From Streptomyces guryensis (GTDB taxonomy: Bacteria; Actinomycetota; Actinomycetes; Streptomycetales; Streptomycetaceae): a stretch of DNA of 64,000 nucleotides. The stretch is from positions 62,001-126,000 of the forward strand of contig NZ_JAJSBI010000004.1 of the NCBI RefSeq assembly GCF_021261325.1. Reading direction: 5' to 3'. Of this stretch, positions 30,241 to 38,498 are shown in pieces; positions within the stretch are counted from its first letter, which is position 1; every line of letters begins with the position of its first letter. The notes under the pieces were generated by a model that saw nothing but the letters and a program-made list of their open reading frames with translations, did not search any database and was not told where the DNA came from. Made by a program: the position numbers and the translations under genes.

Positions 30241-31116
30241 ATGCACGCGCGCGCAGTCGCCGCCATCACCACCGCGCTCCTGGGGACCGCCGGCCTCCTG
30301 CTGCCCGGCTCCGCCGCGCGGGCCGGCGACGGCGACGAACGGCCCCTGGTCATCGGCCACCGCGGGGCCTCCGCCTACGCGCCGGAGAACACGCTGGCCT
30401 CCATCGACAAGGCGGCCCGCCTGGGCATCCCCTGGGTGGAGAACGACGTGCAGCGCACCAAGGACGGCGAACTCGTCGTCATCCACGACGACAGCCTGCA
30501 GCGCACGACCGACGTCGAGGAGGTCTTCCCCTGCCGGACGTCCTGGGAGGTGAAGGACTACACCGCCGCCGAGATCGCGCGCCTCGACGCGGGAAGCTGG
30601 TTCGGCCGCCAGTACGCGGGCGCGCGCGTGCCGACGCTGGATGCGTACATGCGCCGTGTCGAGCACAACCACCAGAAGCTGCTGCTGGAGATCAAGAATC
30701 CCGAGCTGTACCCGGGCATCGAACAGCAGACCCTGAAGGTGCTCGGCAACGACGGCTGGCTCGACCCGCAGCACCTCACCGACCGGCTGGTCGTGCAGAG
30801 CTTCAGCGCGGACAGCCTGCGGATCGTCCACGACCTGAAGCCCGCGGTCAGGACGAGCTTCCTCGGTAGGCCGCGCGTCTCGGCACTGCCCGCCTATGCG
30901 CGCTTCACCGACGGGATCAATCCCTCGTTCGGCTCGATCTCGACGGGTTACGTCGCCGCCGTACACGCCCTCACCGGCCCGCATGGTAAGCCGCTCAACG
31001 TCTTCACATGGACCGTCAACGACGCGGACACCGCCCGGCAGGTCACCCGGTACGGCGTGGACGGCATCATCACCAACGAGCCCGACGTGGTCCGGGCCGC
31101 GCTGCAGGCACCCTGA
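30241..31116 (+). CDS. Secreted glycerophosphodiester phosphodiesterase
   Basis: A 291-residue extracellular GDPD that cleaves glycerophosphodiesters to glycerol-3-phosphate and an alcohol. A Sec signal peptide (about residues 1-28, ending ARA) is followed by the GDPD core: VIGHRGASAYAPENTLAS (metal-binding and catalytic HRG), ENDVQRTKDGELVVIHDDSLQRTT with the second catalytic His, LLLEIKNP, and the terminal TVNDADTARQ...GVDGIITNEPD. The ATG at 30241 has GAGGAG upstream. A role in phosphate scavenging is plausible; I did not find a convincing PHO box in the 280-bp upstream region. Confidence 0.94.
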   Translation: MHARAVAAITTALLGTAGLLLPGSAARAGDGDERPLVIGHRGASAYAPENTLASIDKAARLGIPWVENDVQRTKDGELVVIHDDSLQRTTDVEEVFPCRTSWEVKDYTAAEIARLDAGSWFGRQYAGARVPTLDAYMRRVEHNHQKLLLEIKNPELYPGIEQQTLKVLGNDGWLDPQHLTDRLVVQSFSADSLRIVHDLKPAVRTSFLGRPRVSALPAYARFTDGINPSFGSISTGYVAAVHALTGPHGKPLNVFTWTVNDADTARQVTRYGVDGIITNEPDVVRAALQAP

Positions 31117-31161
31117 GTCCGGTCCTCCGGGGTTGTCAGTGGCGGGCCATACGGTGGGCGC

Positions 31162-31716
31162 ATGGACAGCGATGGGCAGTACGAACAGCAGGTCGTGTGG
31201 GCGGTGGTCGGTACCGGGATCGGCCCGCTGCTGCTCGCCGCGACCCGCGAGGGCCTGGTCAACGTCGTGTTCCACGCCACGGACGCGGTGCGTGACAAGG
31301 CGCTGGAGCGGCTGGCGTCACGGCTGGGCCGCGAGCCTGTCGAGGCACCCGGCTCGCCCCTGCTGGCCGAGGCGATACGGCAGGTCGAGGCCTACTTCGC
31401 GGGTGAGCGGCGCGACTTCGAACTGCCGCTGGACTGGTCGCTGATCTCGGGCTTCAACCGGCAGGTGCTGCGCGAGCTGGCCTCCGGGGTGCCGTACGGC
31501 GAGGTCGTGGGCTACGGCGACCTGGCCGGGCGGGTGGGGCAGCCGGGCGCGGCCCAGGCGGTGGGGGTGGCGATGGGGTCCAATCCGCTGCCGGTCGTCG
31601 TGCCCTGTCACCGGGTCGTGGAGAGCGACGGGGGCATCGGCGGGTTCGGGGGCGGACTGGAGACCAAGCGCAGGCTGCTGGCGCTGGAGGGGGTGCTCCC
31701 CGAGCCGCTGTTCTGA
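31162..31716 (+). CDS. ogt: Methylated-DNA--protein-cysteine methyltransferase
   Basis: A 184-residue suicide repair protein that removes alkyl groups from O6-alkylguanine. The active-site motif VPCHRVV has its acceptor cysteine at about residue 149; the preceding helix-turn-helix region carries GEVVGYGDLAGRVGQPGAAQAVGVAMGSNP, and GIGGFGGGLETKRRLLALEG follows, all standard. It lies 45 bp behind the phosphodiesterase gene, in the same direction but with a probable separate start signal. Confidence 0.94.
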   Translation: MDSDGQYEQQVVWAVVGTGIGPLLLAATREGLVNVVFHATDAVRDKALERLASRLGREPVEAPGSPLLAEAIRQVEAYFAGERRDFELPLDWSLISGFNRQVLRELASGVPYGEVVGYGDLAGRVGQPGAAQAVGVAMGSNPLPVVVPCHRVVESDGGIGGFGGGLETKRRLLALEGVLPEPLF

Positions 31717-31764
31717 GCAACGGGCTCTGAGCGACGGGCTCTGGGCGCGCGCGAAGGGTGGTCG

Positions 31765-31796
31765 GGAGGCGGAGGCGGAGGCGGAGGCGGAGGCGG
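31765..31796 (+). repeat. GGAGGC hexanucleotide repeat
   Basis: Five full copies of GGAGGC plus two bases, in the gap between ogt and the VOC gene. Probably slippage-generated; no function is visible. Confidence 0.8.
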
Positions 31797-31866
31797 TAGC
31801 AGACTCCGCCATGCACACAGCCACTGGCATCCGAAGGCTCGGGGCCGAAGGGACCGCGATCAGGGG

Positions 31867-32292
31867 CTAGTCGTAGTGCCGGGCCTCGAAGACGTTTCCG
31901 TCCGGATCTCGGAAGTAGAAGCTGCGCGTGGCCTTTCCGCGGGCGCCGTAGGAGTCGTGGGAGAACTCGGAGACGGGGACGGCGCGTTCCTCGAGGCGGC
32001 TGTGCAGAGCGTCGAAGTCGTCGCCGGGCAGGGCCAGGCAGACGTGGTTGACGGGGTGGCCCGCACTGTCGGCCGCGCCGGGGAGCATCCTCATCCGCTC
32101 CGCCATGGAGTGGGGCATGAGGTCGAGGATGGTCTCGTCGTTGAGCCGTACCGAGGGGAACGACACCTTCCCCGCGGAGAACTCGGTGATCCTGAGGGGG
32201 CGCAGCCCGACCGCCTTCTCATAGAAGTCTGCCGCGGCGATCGGGTCGTGCACCCACAGGACGACATGGTCGAGACGTGTCGTGTCCTTCAT
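31867..32292 (-). CDS. VOC-family (glyoxalase/dioxygenase-like) protein
   Basis: A 141-residue single-domain vicinal oxygen chelate protein with the paired beta-alpha-beta-beta-beta modules: LDHVVLWVHDPIAAADFYEKAVGL, then HPVNHVCLALPGDD, and SFYFRDPDGNVFEARHYD, which holds the C-terminal metal-ligand glutamate. Possible roles include a glyoxalase, a dioxygenase or a resistance protein. The ATG at 32292 (MKDTTRLDHV) is chosen because an upstream TTG alternative adds unconserved residues. Confidence 0.88.
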   Translation of the reverse strand: MKDTTRLDHVVLWVHDPIAAADFYEKAVGLRPLRITEFSAGKVSFPSVRLNDETILDLMPHSMAERMRMLPGAADSAGHPVNHVCLALPGDDFDALHSRLEERAVPVSEFSHDSYGARGKATRSFYFRDPDGNVFEARHYD

Positions 32293-32358
32293 GTTCTTCA
32301 GGCTGATACCGCCTTCCCCAGGCCGCAAGGGTGTGACCGGAAGCTCCTGCCCGCGGGG

Positions 32359-33153
32359 CTACGCCTTGCTCCCCCACGTCGAGATCATCGGGGCCGTGGC
32401 CAAGTCCATCCCGCCGGCCTCGACGTTCGCCAGGTGGCGGTCGATGTCCTCGTTGGTGGCGAGGTTCGCGGTGACGAGGGTGTCGCGGATCTGGCGGATG
32501 GTGGCCGACTCCAGGGCGGCGCAGGCCGGGGAGGTGAGGGGGAAGTACGCATCGGCCTCGACGCTGCGCAGGCCGGCCTCGCGGAGCAGGCGTGGCAGGC
32601 GACGGCCGTAGGAGAGGTCGGCGCCGCGGTCGGCGAGCAGCCTGCGGAAGCCGTGCCGCAGACGGTTGGCGAGTCGTTCCTCGGGGCCGTGCTCGTCGGG
32701 GCAGACCAGAGGCTGCAGGGCGGGGTCGGCGTCCTCGATCAGGAGCCGCCCGCCGGGGCGGAGGGCCTTGATCATCGACCGCAACGCCCGTTCGCGGTCC
32801 GGCACATGGACGAGGACCAGCCTGGCGTGCACCAGGTCGAAACCCTCGCCCGGCGGTTCCTCGGCGCCCACGTCATGAATGCGCGCCTCCACCGGCGGGC
32901 GGGCCACGGACGCGAGCAGCGACGTGTCGATGTCGGTGGCGAGGACCTGTCCGGTCGGGCCGACCTTGTCGGCCAGCCAGGACACCACCGAGGTGCCGCC
33001 CGCGCCGACCTCCCAGCAGCGCCAGCCGGAGTCGACGCCGAGCCCTTCGAGGTGCCGGAAGGTGGTGGGGTCGAAGAGGGTGGCGAAGGCGTCGAAGCGC
33101 TCTCCCGCCTCGGCCTGCCGGTTGTCGAGGAGATAGCCGTCGGATCGCTTCAT
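32359..33153 (-). CDS. Class I SAM-dependent methyltransferase
   Basis: A 264-residue methyltransferase. Motif I is WEVGAGGTSVVSWLADKV (SAM-binding glycine loop), motif II ATDIDTSLLA, and FDLVHARLVLVHVPDRERALRSMIKALRPGGRLLIED is the conserved post-I to motif III region. The fold is the UbiE/PKS-type small-molecule methyltransferase. The start is the ATG at 33153 (MKRSDGYLLDNRQAEAGERF), with only a weak ribosome site. The substrate is unknown; it runs in the same direction as the VOC gene, 66 bp upstream of it. Confidence 0.87.
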   Translation of the reverse strand: MKRSDGYLLDNRQAEAGERFDAFATLFDPTTFRHLEGLGVDSGWRCWEVGAGGTSVVSWLADKVGPTGQVLATDIDTSLLASVARPPVEARIHDVGAEEPPGEGFDLVHARLVLVHVPDRERALRSMIKALRPGGRLLIEDADPALQPLVCPDEHGPEERLANRLRHGFRRLLADRGADLSYGRRLPRLLREAGLRSVEADAYFPLTSPACAALESATIRQIRDTLVTANLATNEDIDRHLANVEAGGMDLATAPMISTWGSKA

Positions 33154-33406
33154 GACGCGATCATCCCAGTTGCCCTGCGTGTCGGAAGCACTCGACGAGT
33201 CACCTACGACGAGCTGGGCAGACGTTCCGTGGGCAACCCGTTCGTCCACAGGCGGGAACCAAACGGAATGCCCTGCTCCCACAGGCTCACCCGCCCCTTA
33301 CACAGACCTGGCACACTGGCGCGCCAAGGCACAGACAGGCGGCTCACCACGGGGGCGAACCGCGAACCGCGCATCGAGCCCGGAGATCCACGCAAGGAGA
33401 TCCAGA

Positions 33407-34534
33407 ATGTCCATGGCAGGGAATCTGCGGAAGGTCACCCACCTCAGCAGGGTCGGCGGCCTGCGCAGGGTGGCACGGCTGACCAGGCGGCGGCCACGCG
33501 TCGACCTGAGTCACCCCGCCCGGTCCCCGCTGGGCTCCTCGGTCGTGAACTGCGTGACGTACCGGGACGGCGTGCGGGTGCCGGGAGGCAGTGACCTGGT
33601 CGACGCCGTGGAGCGGGTGCGAAAGAAGGGTGACGGGTTTGTGTGGCTGGGGCTGCACGAGCCGACGGACCAGGAGTTCGCGGGCATCGCCGAACTCTTC
33701 GACCTGCACCCGCTGGCGGTCGAGGACGCGGTCGAGGCCCATCAGCGCCCGAAGCTGGAGCGGTACGGCGAGACGCTGTTCGCGGTGTTCAAGACGGTCT
33801 GCTACGTCGAGCACGAGGAGCTGACCGCGACCAGCGAGGTGGTGAACACGGGCGAGATCATGGTGTTCGTCGGCGAGGACTTCGTGATCACGGTCCGGCA
33901 CGGGATGCATGGTTCGCTGGGTCCCCTGCGCGAGGGGCTGGAGGCCGACCCGCAGCAGCTCGCGAAGGGGCCGGCCGCGGTGCTGCACGCGATCGCGGAC
34001 CACGTGGTCGACGACTATCTGCTCGTCACCGACTCGGTGCAGGCGGACATCGACCAGGTGGAGATGGACGTGTTCGCGGAGAACGGCGCGCGGGCCGACC
34101 CCGGCCGGATCTACCAGCTCAAGCGTGAGCTCCTTGAGCTGAAGCGGGCCGTGGTCCCCCTCGGCCGCCCCGTCGAGGACCTGGCGACCCGGCCCATCCG
34201 GGTGGTCGACCCCGAGATACAGGCCTACTTCAGGGACGTCCTCGACCATCTCATGCGGGCGAAAGAGCAGATCGCCTCCTTCGACGAACTGCTCAACTCG
34301 ATCCTGCAGGCGCACCTCGCGCAGGTCACGGTCGCGCAGAACGAAGACATGCGGAAGATCACGGCCTGGGCCGCGGTGATCGCCGTACCGACGATGGTCT
34401 GCGGTGTGTACGGCATGAACTTCGACAACATGCCGGAGCTGCACTGGAGGTTCGGGTACCCCCTGGTCATAGGCGTGATGTCGGCGGCGTGCCTGGTGCT
34501 GTACCGCGGTTTCCGGCGCAGCGGCTGGCTGTGA
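33407..34534 (+). CDS. corA: CorA-family magnesium/cobalt channel
   Basis: A 375-residue CorA-type divalent-cation channel. The large cytoplasmic N-terminal domain ends in long helices (LQAHLAQVTVAQNEDMRKITAWAAV), followed by two C-terminal spans with the signature GMN at 336-338 (VYGMNFDNMPE) between them. The first 45 residues are a basic extension (RRVARLTRRRPRV). The ATG at 33407 lies six bases behind AAGGAGA. Convergent with the CBS gene. Confidence 0.94.
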   Translation: MSMAGNLRKVTHLSRVGGLRRVARLTRRRPRVDLSHPARSPLGSSVVNCVTYRDGVRVPGGSDLVDAVERVRKKGDGFVWLGLHEPTDQEFAGIAELFDLHPLAVEDAVEAHQRPKLERYGETLFAVFKTVCYVEHEELTATSEVVNTGEIMVFVGEDFVITVRHGMHGSLGPLREGLEADPQQLAKGPAAVLHAIADHVVDDYLLVTDSVQADIDQVEMDVFAENGARADPGRIYQLKRELLELKRAVVPLGRPVEDLATRPIRVVDPEIQAYFRDVLDHLMRAKEQIASFDELLNSILQAHLAQVTVAQNEDMRKITAWAAVIAVPTMVCGVYGMNFDNMPELHWRFGYPLVIGVMSAACLVLYRGFRRSGWL

Positions 34535-34552
34535 GGCGCTCCGTCGGACGGG

Positions 34553-34981
34553 TCAGCGCGTCGTGCCCCGCGCGTACACGCTGTGGGCGAAGTCGGCGAT
34601 CTGCTCCTCCGTCAGGTGCTGAGCCAGGTCGGCCTCGCTGATCATGCCGACCAGCCGCTTGTTCTCGATGACGGGGAGGCGGCGGATCTGGTGGTCCTGC
34701 ATCTCCCGGAGCACGTCACCGACGTCGGCGTTCGCGTCGATCCAGCGCGGGGTGCCGTGGGCCATCTCGCCGGCGGTGACCCTGGCCGGGTCGTGGCCCA
34801 TGGCCACGCAGCCGATGACGATGTCGCGGTCGGTGAGGATGCCGCAGAGCCGCTCGTTCTCGTCACTGATGGGCAGGGCTCCGACGTTCAGTTCGCGCAT
34901 CAGCTGGGCCGCGCGGTCCAGTGTCTCGTGGGCGGGGATCCACTGGGCGCCACGGTGCATGATGTCTCCGGCGGTGGTCAT
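34553..34981 (-). CDS. Two-CBS-domain protein
   Basis: A 142-residue protein made of two CBS motifs, which as a pair (Bateman module) typically bind adenosyl nucleotides. The first runs from AGDIMHRGAQWIPAHETLDRAA to GILTDRDIVIGCVA, the second from VTAGEMAHGTPRWIDANADVGDVL to VGMISEADLAQHL. No enzymatic domain is attached. The ATG at 34981 has GGGAGG in front. Likely a nucleotide-sensing partner protein; partner unknown. Confidence 0.92.
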   Translation of the reverse strand: MTTAGDIMHRGAQWIPAHETLDRAAQLMRELNVGALPISDENERLCGILTDRDIVIGCVAMGHDPARVTAGEMAHGTPRWIDANADVGDVLREMQDHQIRRLPVIENKRLVGMISEADLAQHLTEEQIADFAHSVYARGTTR

Positions 34982-35133
34982 GGAGTACCTCCCGGTGCCG
35001 GACGGCCGGCGCGGCGCGGGGACGCACCGCTAGTCCCGGCGCCCTATATTGTCGCCGCGCGCCCCGGCCCCTGCACCCTGAACTCCGCGGTAACGGGCGG
35101 CCGGGGAGAGCCACCTCAGAAACCTGCCGAGCC

Positions 35134-35547
35134 TCAGGCCGAGAAACCCACGACCCGCCGAGGGACGATGCGGATGATCACGCGAACCTCGTCGTCCTTC
35201 TCCCCGGGCGGGTCGATGCCGAGGTATTTGTGCGAGAGCTCGTACGGGAGCCGCTTGCGCTCGTCGGGGAGGATCTCGGCGGTGCCGCGGATCTCGACCG
35301 AGGTGTAGGGGTCGGCGAGGTCGAAGACCGAGAGGCTGATGCGGGGGTCACGGCGGAGGTTGCGCACCTTCTGGCGTCCGTCGGTGGAGGAGAAGAGCAC
35401 GGTGTCGCCCTCGCGCTTGATCCAGACCACCGAGTTCTGCGGAGCGCCATCGGGACCGAGGGTGGCGACGCTGGCGAAGTTCTTGCCGTCGAGGAGGGTG
35501 CGTACGGAGTCGGCGAACGAGACGGGATCACTGGAGGAGGGCGTCAT
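35134..35547 (-). CDS. PPOX-class flavin/F420-dependent oxidoreductase
   Basis: A 137-residue split-barrel protein of the pyridoxamine-5'-phosphate-oxidase-like group, many of which use F420 in actinobacteria. The family pattern includes FASVATLGPDGAPQNSVVWIKREGDTVLFSS, then GRQKVRNLRRDPRISLSVFDLADPYTSVEIRGTAEI, and VIIRIVPRRVVGF at the end. The palindrome at 35562-35579 lies 15 bp upstream of its ATG. Confidence 0.9.
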   Translation of the reverse strand: MTPSSSDPVSFADSVRTLLDGKNFASVATLGPDGAPQNSVVWIKREGDTVLFSSTDGRQKVRNLRRDPRISLSVFDLADPYTSVEIRGTAEILPDERKRLPYELSHKYLGIDPPGEKDDEVRVIIRIVPRRVVGFSA

Positions 35548-35561
35548 GGGACCAGAGTAAC

Positions 35562-35579
35562 TACATGCGCGTGCATGTA
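35562..35579. promoter_or_regulatory. Palindrome TACATGC-N4-GCATGTA
   Basis: Perfect 7-bp arms with centre GCGT, 15-32 bp upstream of the PPOX gene start, where an operator or core promoter would be. No regulator gene is adjacent; the bound protein is unknown. Confidence 0.5.
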
Positions 35580-35605
35580 AAGCGTTTTCCTGACTCTCCG
35601 ATGAT

Positions 35606-36247
35606 TCACCCTGTCCATGCCGGATGGCGCGGGTCGTCGGCCCGTACCAGGACGTCGGCCGTGCCCGCCGGGTCGGTCTCGTCCGCGTAGCGCTCGAAGG
35701 CGGGGAGTGTCCAGTGGTCGGCCTCGGGGGTACGGCGACGGAGGGCGCCGGGCGAGAGGAGGACGTGGACGGTCAGGTCGAAGGGGAACCAGTGGCGCAT
35801 CAGGAAGGGGCCGTGCATCAACAGGAGACCACCGGGCGGGAGTTGGGCGTAGGGACTGCGGGTGGCGCGATCGGCGACCGGATCCCACAGGTCGGGCAGG
35901 ACGCGTCCGTCGCCGCCGGGTTCGAGGGGACCGAACACCTCGCGCCACAGGGCGCCGGTGTCCAGCCAGCCGTCGTAATAGGCGTCGACGTCCTGGTGGC
36001 CGTATTCAAGGCGGACGGAGGCCGGCCGCAGGAAGCCCTCCGTGCCGACGGTCAGCGACGGGCGGCCGCGTACGCGCAGGCACTCGGCGACGCGCTCGGC
36101 GAGGTCCCCCGGGCGGGCCGCCGGGGCTCCGTCGATAGCGATGCGGGGCCAGGGGCTGCCGTCGGCCGGCTCGAGGTCGAGCAGACGCTCGGCCAGGAGG
36201 TCGCCGAGCCGGTCCCAGGTGATCGCTTCGAGTCGCACATGGCCCAT
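35606..36247 (-). CDS. Uridine kinase-like protein with altered P-loop
   Basis: A 213-residue protein resembling actinobacterial uridine/nucleoside kinase-like proteins. The region that should hold Walker A reads [13 protein letters not shown], lacking the usual GK[ST], while the downstream lid-like segments (FLRPASVRLEYGHQDVDAYYDGWLD, VLPDLWDPVADRATR, LLLMHGPFLMR) are conserved. This altered loop is common in this subgroup as I remember it, so kinase activity is uncertain. Upstream of the PPOX gene on the same strand with a 58-bp gap. Confidence 0.8.
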   Translation of the reverse strand: MGHVRLEAITWDRLGDLLAERLLDLEPADGSPWPRIAIDGAPAARPGDLAERVAECLRVRGRPSLTVGTEGFLRPASVRLEYGHQDVDAYYDGWLDTGALWREVFGPLEPGGDGRVLPDLWDPVADRATRSPYAQLPPGGLLLMHGPFLMRHWFPFDLTVHVLLSPGALRRRTPEADHWTLPAFERYADETDPAGTADVLVRADDPRHPAWTG

Positions 36248-36379
36248 GATGCGTCAGCCGTCGGCCGGGACGCGCCTCGCACCGGCAGCAGGGCGGCGCC
36301 GAGGACAGGCCGAGGGCGATGGCGCAGTGGGCGGGATTTCACGGTAGTCCGGGGTGTCGTCGGGGGGAAGGAATCACCT

Positions 36380-37075
36380 ATGGCACGTCTTGCAACTCCT
36401 CCGCCCCGCGCCGGGCTTGTCGTCTTCCAGCCGCTCAAGAGAAGGCACTGCGGGGAGTGCCATGCGGGGCCGTTGCCGCTGCTCGTGCTTGAGGAAGGGG
36501 CGCCGCGATGCCTCGACTGCGCCGACCTCGGGCATCTGGTGTTCCTGCCGCGCGGCGACGCGGCGCTGACACGGCGGTCGCGGGAGGAGAGTGCGCTGTC
36601 GGCGGTGGTGGTGCGCTTCAACCGGCGCAAATCGCGGTACGAGCGGCAGGGCGTCCTGGTCGAGGAGGCGGGGCTCGCCCGGGCCGAGCAGCGGTGCCTG
36701 GCGGACGCGGAGGCACGACGGCGGCGCCGGGTGCGGGACGCCCGGCGGCGGATCGCGGAGGATCTGCGGTTCACGGCGGCGTTCGCGGCGGAGATACGAC
36801 GCCTGTTTCCCGCGTGTCCGGCGGAGCGGGCCCGGGCGATCGCGGCGCATGCGTCGGTGCGGGGCAGCGGGCGGGTGGGCCGCAGCGCCGCGGGGCGGGC
36901 ACTGTCCGAGGGGGCGGTGGTCTCGGCGGTCGCGGCCTCCGTACGGCATACGGACACGCCGTACGACCAGCTGCTGATGAGCGGAGTACCGCGGCACGAG
37001 GCGCGGCGGCGTATCGGGCCGGCGGTGGAGACCGTGCTGCGGGGATGGCGATCGGAGGAGGCCAGGGTCGGATGA
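36380..37075 (+). CDS. DUF2293-family protein with an N-terminal zinc-ribbon-like motif
   Basis: A 231-residue conserved actinobacterial protein. The N terminus has two CxxC pairs (CGEC near 26-29, CLDC near 46-49), suggesting a zinc ribbon. A long Arg-rich helical middle (EARRRRRVRDARRRIAEDL) leads into the C-terminal DUF2293 domain (IRRLFPACPAERARAIAAHAS, DTPYDQLLMSG, EARRRIGPAVETVLRGW). The ATG at 36380 has GGGGGGAAGG in front. Function unknown; a nucleic-acid-binding role is a guess from charge and zinc motif. Confidence 0.85.
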   Translation: MARLATPPPRAGLVVFQPLKRRHCGECHAGPLPLLVLEEGAPRCLDCADLGHLVFLPRGDAALTRRSREESALSAVVVRFNRRKSRYERQGVLVEEAGLARAEQRCLADAEARRRRRVRDARRRIAEDLRFTAAFAAEIRRLFPACPAERARAIAAHASVRGSGRVGRSAAGRALSEGAVVSAVAASVRHTDTPYDQLLMSGVPRHEARRRIGPAVETVLRGWRSEEARVG

Positions 37076-37191
37076 CCGGGGCGAGGGACTGCGGGCGCGG
37101 GCGGAATCGTCGGCGAAAGGCCGAGGGCCGCTGACGGAGGACGGGGTCAGTCCACGGGAGGCGCGGGCCGCCCACGTCGATGGAGCGGTCG

Positions 37192-37645
37192 CTGACGAAA
37201 AACCGGGGCCAGGCGGCGAGAGGACGAGATCGTTGAAAGACCGTGGTCGCTCAGCGCGTGGCCTGGATCAGGTGCCGAAGGGCAGGGACCGTTGGCGCAG
37301 AGGTGGGCCTGTTGGGAAGGGCCGGGATTGGTTGGCGAACGGCCTGGATCAGGTGCCGAAGGGCAGGGACCGTTGACGCAGGGCGGGGGTCTGTTGGCGA
37401 ACGACCGGTACAGGTTGGCGAAGGGCCGCGGCCCATTGACGAAAGGCTGGGGCTCCTCGGCAACAGGGGCGGAACCGCTGGTGAAAGACCCGAGCCCCGC
37501 AGCAGGAGGCACGGAACCGCCGGCCAAGGACCCGACCCCTTCAGCAGGATGCGCGGACCCTCTGCCGGAGAACCCGGCCCCCTCAGCGAGAGGTACGCAG
37601 CCGCCGGCGACAGGGCCGGGCCCGTTGCCGAGGGGCGATCGCCCG
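37192..37645 (+). repeat. Degenerate 21-bp tandem repeat array (about 21 units)
   Basis: The interval 37076-37815 has no recognised gene and is dominated by diverged tandem units with 21-bp period, roughly TTGGCGAAGGGCNGGGNCCG plus one base. From 37436 to 37645 the register is exactly 21 bp for ten successive units; earlier units are 20 or 21 bp and the first ones more irregular. A 41-bp segment at 37260-37300 recurs at 37341-37381 with one mismatch. All frames are open, and plus-strand translations are heptads such as LAKGRGP-LTKGWGS-LVKDPSP. One frame runs uninterrupted into the downstream membrane-protein gene, but no ribosome site supports translation. Confidence 0.85.
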
Positions 37646-37815
37646 CCAGACTGCCGGTCGGCACCGCACTCACAACCGGCGGTCGCCTGGTCACGGCCGG
37701 ACGCTCGCATATGTGGCCGCGTTCTTCGGCCATGGTCACTGTGCTCGTACGGGAATTCACTTGTGGTGACGGGAGGTGCCGGGGAAGATCTCGGCCTGAC
37801 GCGGGAGTTGACGAC

Positions 37816-38295
37816 ATGATCGATGGACCGTATTTCTGGCTGACGGTGTTGGGGGTGCTCGGGACCGGTCTGGTGGCCGGGGTCTTCTGCGGCTTCTCGA
37901 CGTTCGTGATGAGGGGGCTCGCCGCGCTGCCGCCCGCCCAGGGCGTGGCCGCGATGAACGCGATCAACGTGACCGCGGTGATGCCGGCGTTCATGCTCGT
38001 GTTCTTGGGTTCGGCGGTGCTGTGCGCGGTGCTCGCCGTGGTGACGTTCGTGCTGTGGCCGGACGACGGGCGGGTGGAGATGCTGCTGGGCAGCGCGCTG
38101 TATCTGTTCGGCTCGTTCGGGGTGACCATGGTCGCGAACGTGCCGCGCAACGAAGCGCTGGCCAAGCTGGACCCGGGCACCCCGGAAGCGGCCGCGTACT
38201 GGCCGTCGTACATACGCGAGTGGACGTTCTGGAATCACGTGCGGATGGTCGCCTCGGCCGGCTCGGCGGTGGCGTATGTGCTCGCGCTTACCTGA
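37816..38295 (+). CDS. DUF1772 (anthrone oxygenase-like) membrane protein
   Basis: A 159-residue membrane protein with four predicted spans: LTVLGVLGTGLVAGVFCGF, FMLVFLGSAVLCAVLAVVTFVL, EMLLGSALYLFGSFGVTMV, and VRMVASAGSAVAYVLAL. The sequence TMVANVPRNEALAKLDP and the W-T-F-WNHVR segment fit DUF1772, a family that includes proteins annotated as anthrone oxygenases. The ATG at 37816 follows GCGGGAG. No polyketide genes are near, so the oxygenase name should not be taken as function. Confidence 0.88.
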   Translation: MIDGPYFWLTVLGVLGTGLVAGVFCGFSTFVMRGLAALPPAQGVAAMNAINVTAVMPAFMLVFLGSAVLCAVLAVVTFVLWPDDGRVEMLLGSALYLFGSFGVTMVANVPRNEALAKLDPGTPEAAAYWPSYIREWTFWNHVRMVASAGSAVAYVLALT

Positions 38296-38498
38296 GCGGG
38301 CCGGGAGAGCCGAGAGGGCCGAGTGGGCTGAGAGGGTGCCGAGCGATTCCCGGCGGGCACTGGCAGAACCCTGAGAACCGCGAGGCAGAAAGCGCTGTCC
38401 CTCCCCTCTGCGCACAGGGCCCGGGAGTCGTATCGTGGCCGAAAGAGTGCCGCCCGATGACGCACGGCTCGTCGTACCCGTAGGCAAGGAAGACGGCC

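Noticed and set aside
37192..37645. CRISPR array
   Set aside because: Units are contiguous 21-bp diverged repeats without unique spacers, and no cas genes are present.
37243..37815. N-terminal repeat extension of the DUF1772 protein
   Set aside because: The frame is open, but no ribosome site is found upstream, while the ATG at 37816 has GGGAG in front and starts the family domain directly. Kept only as a question in the findings.
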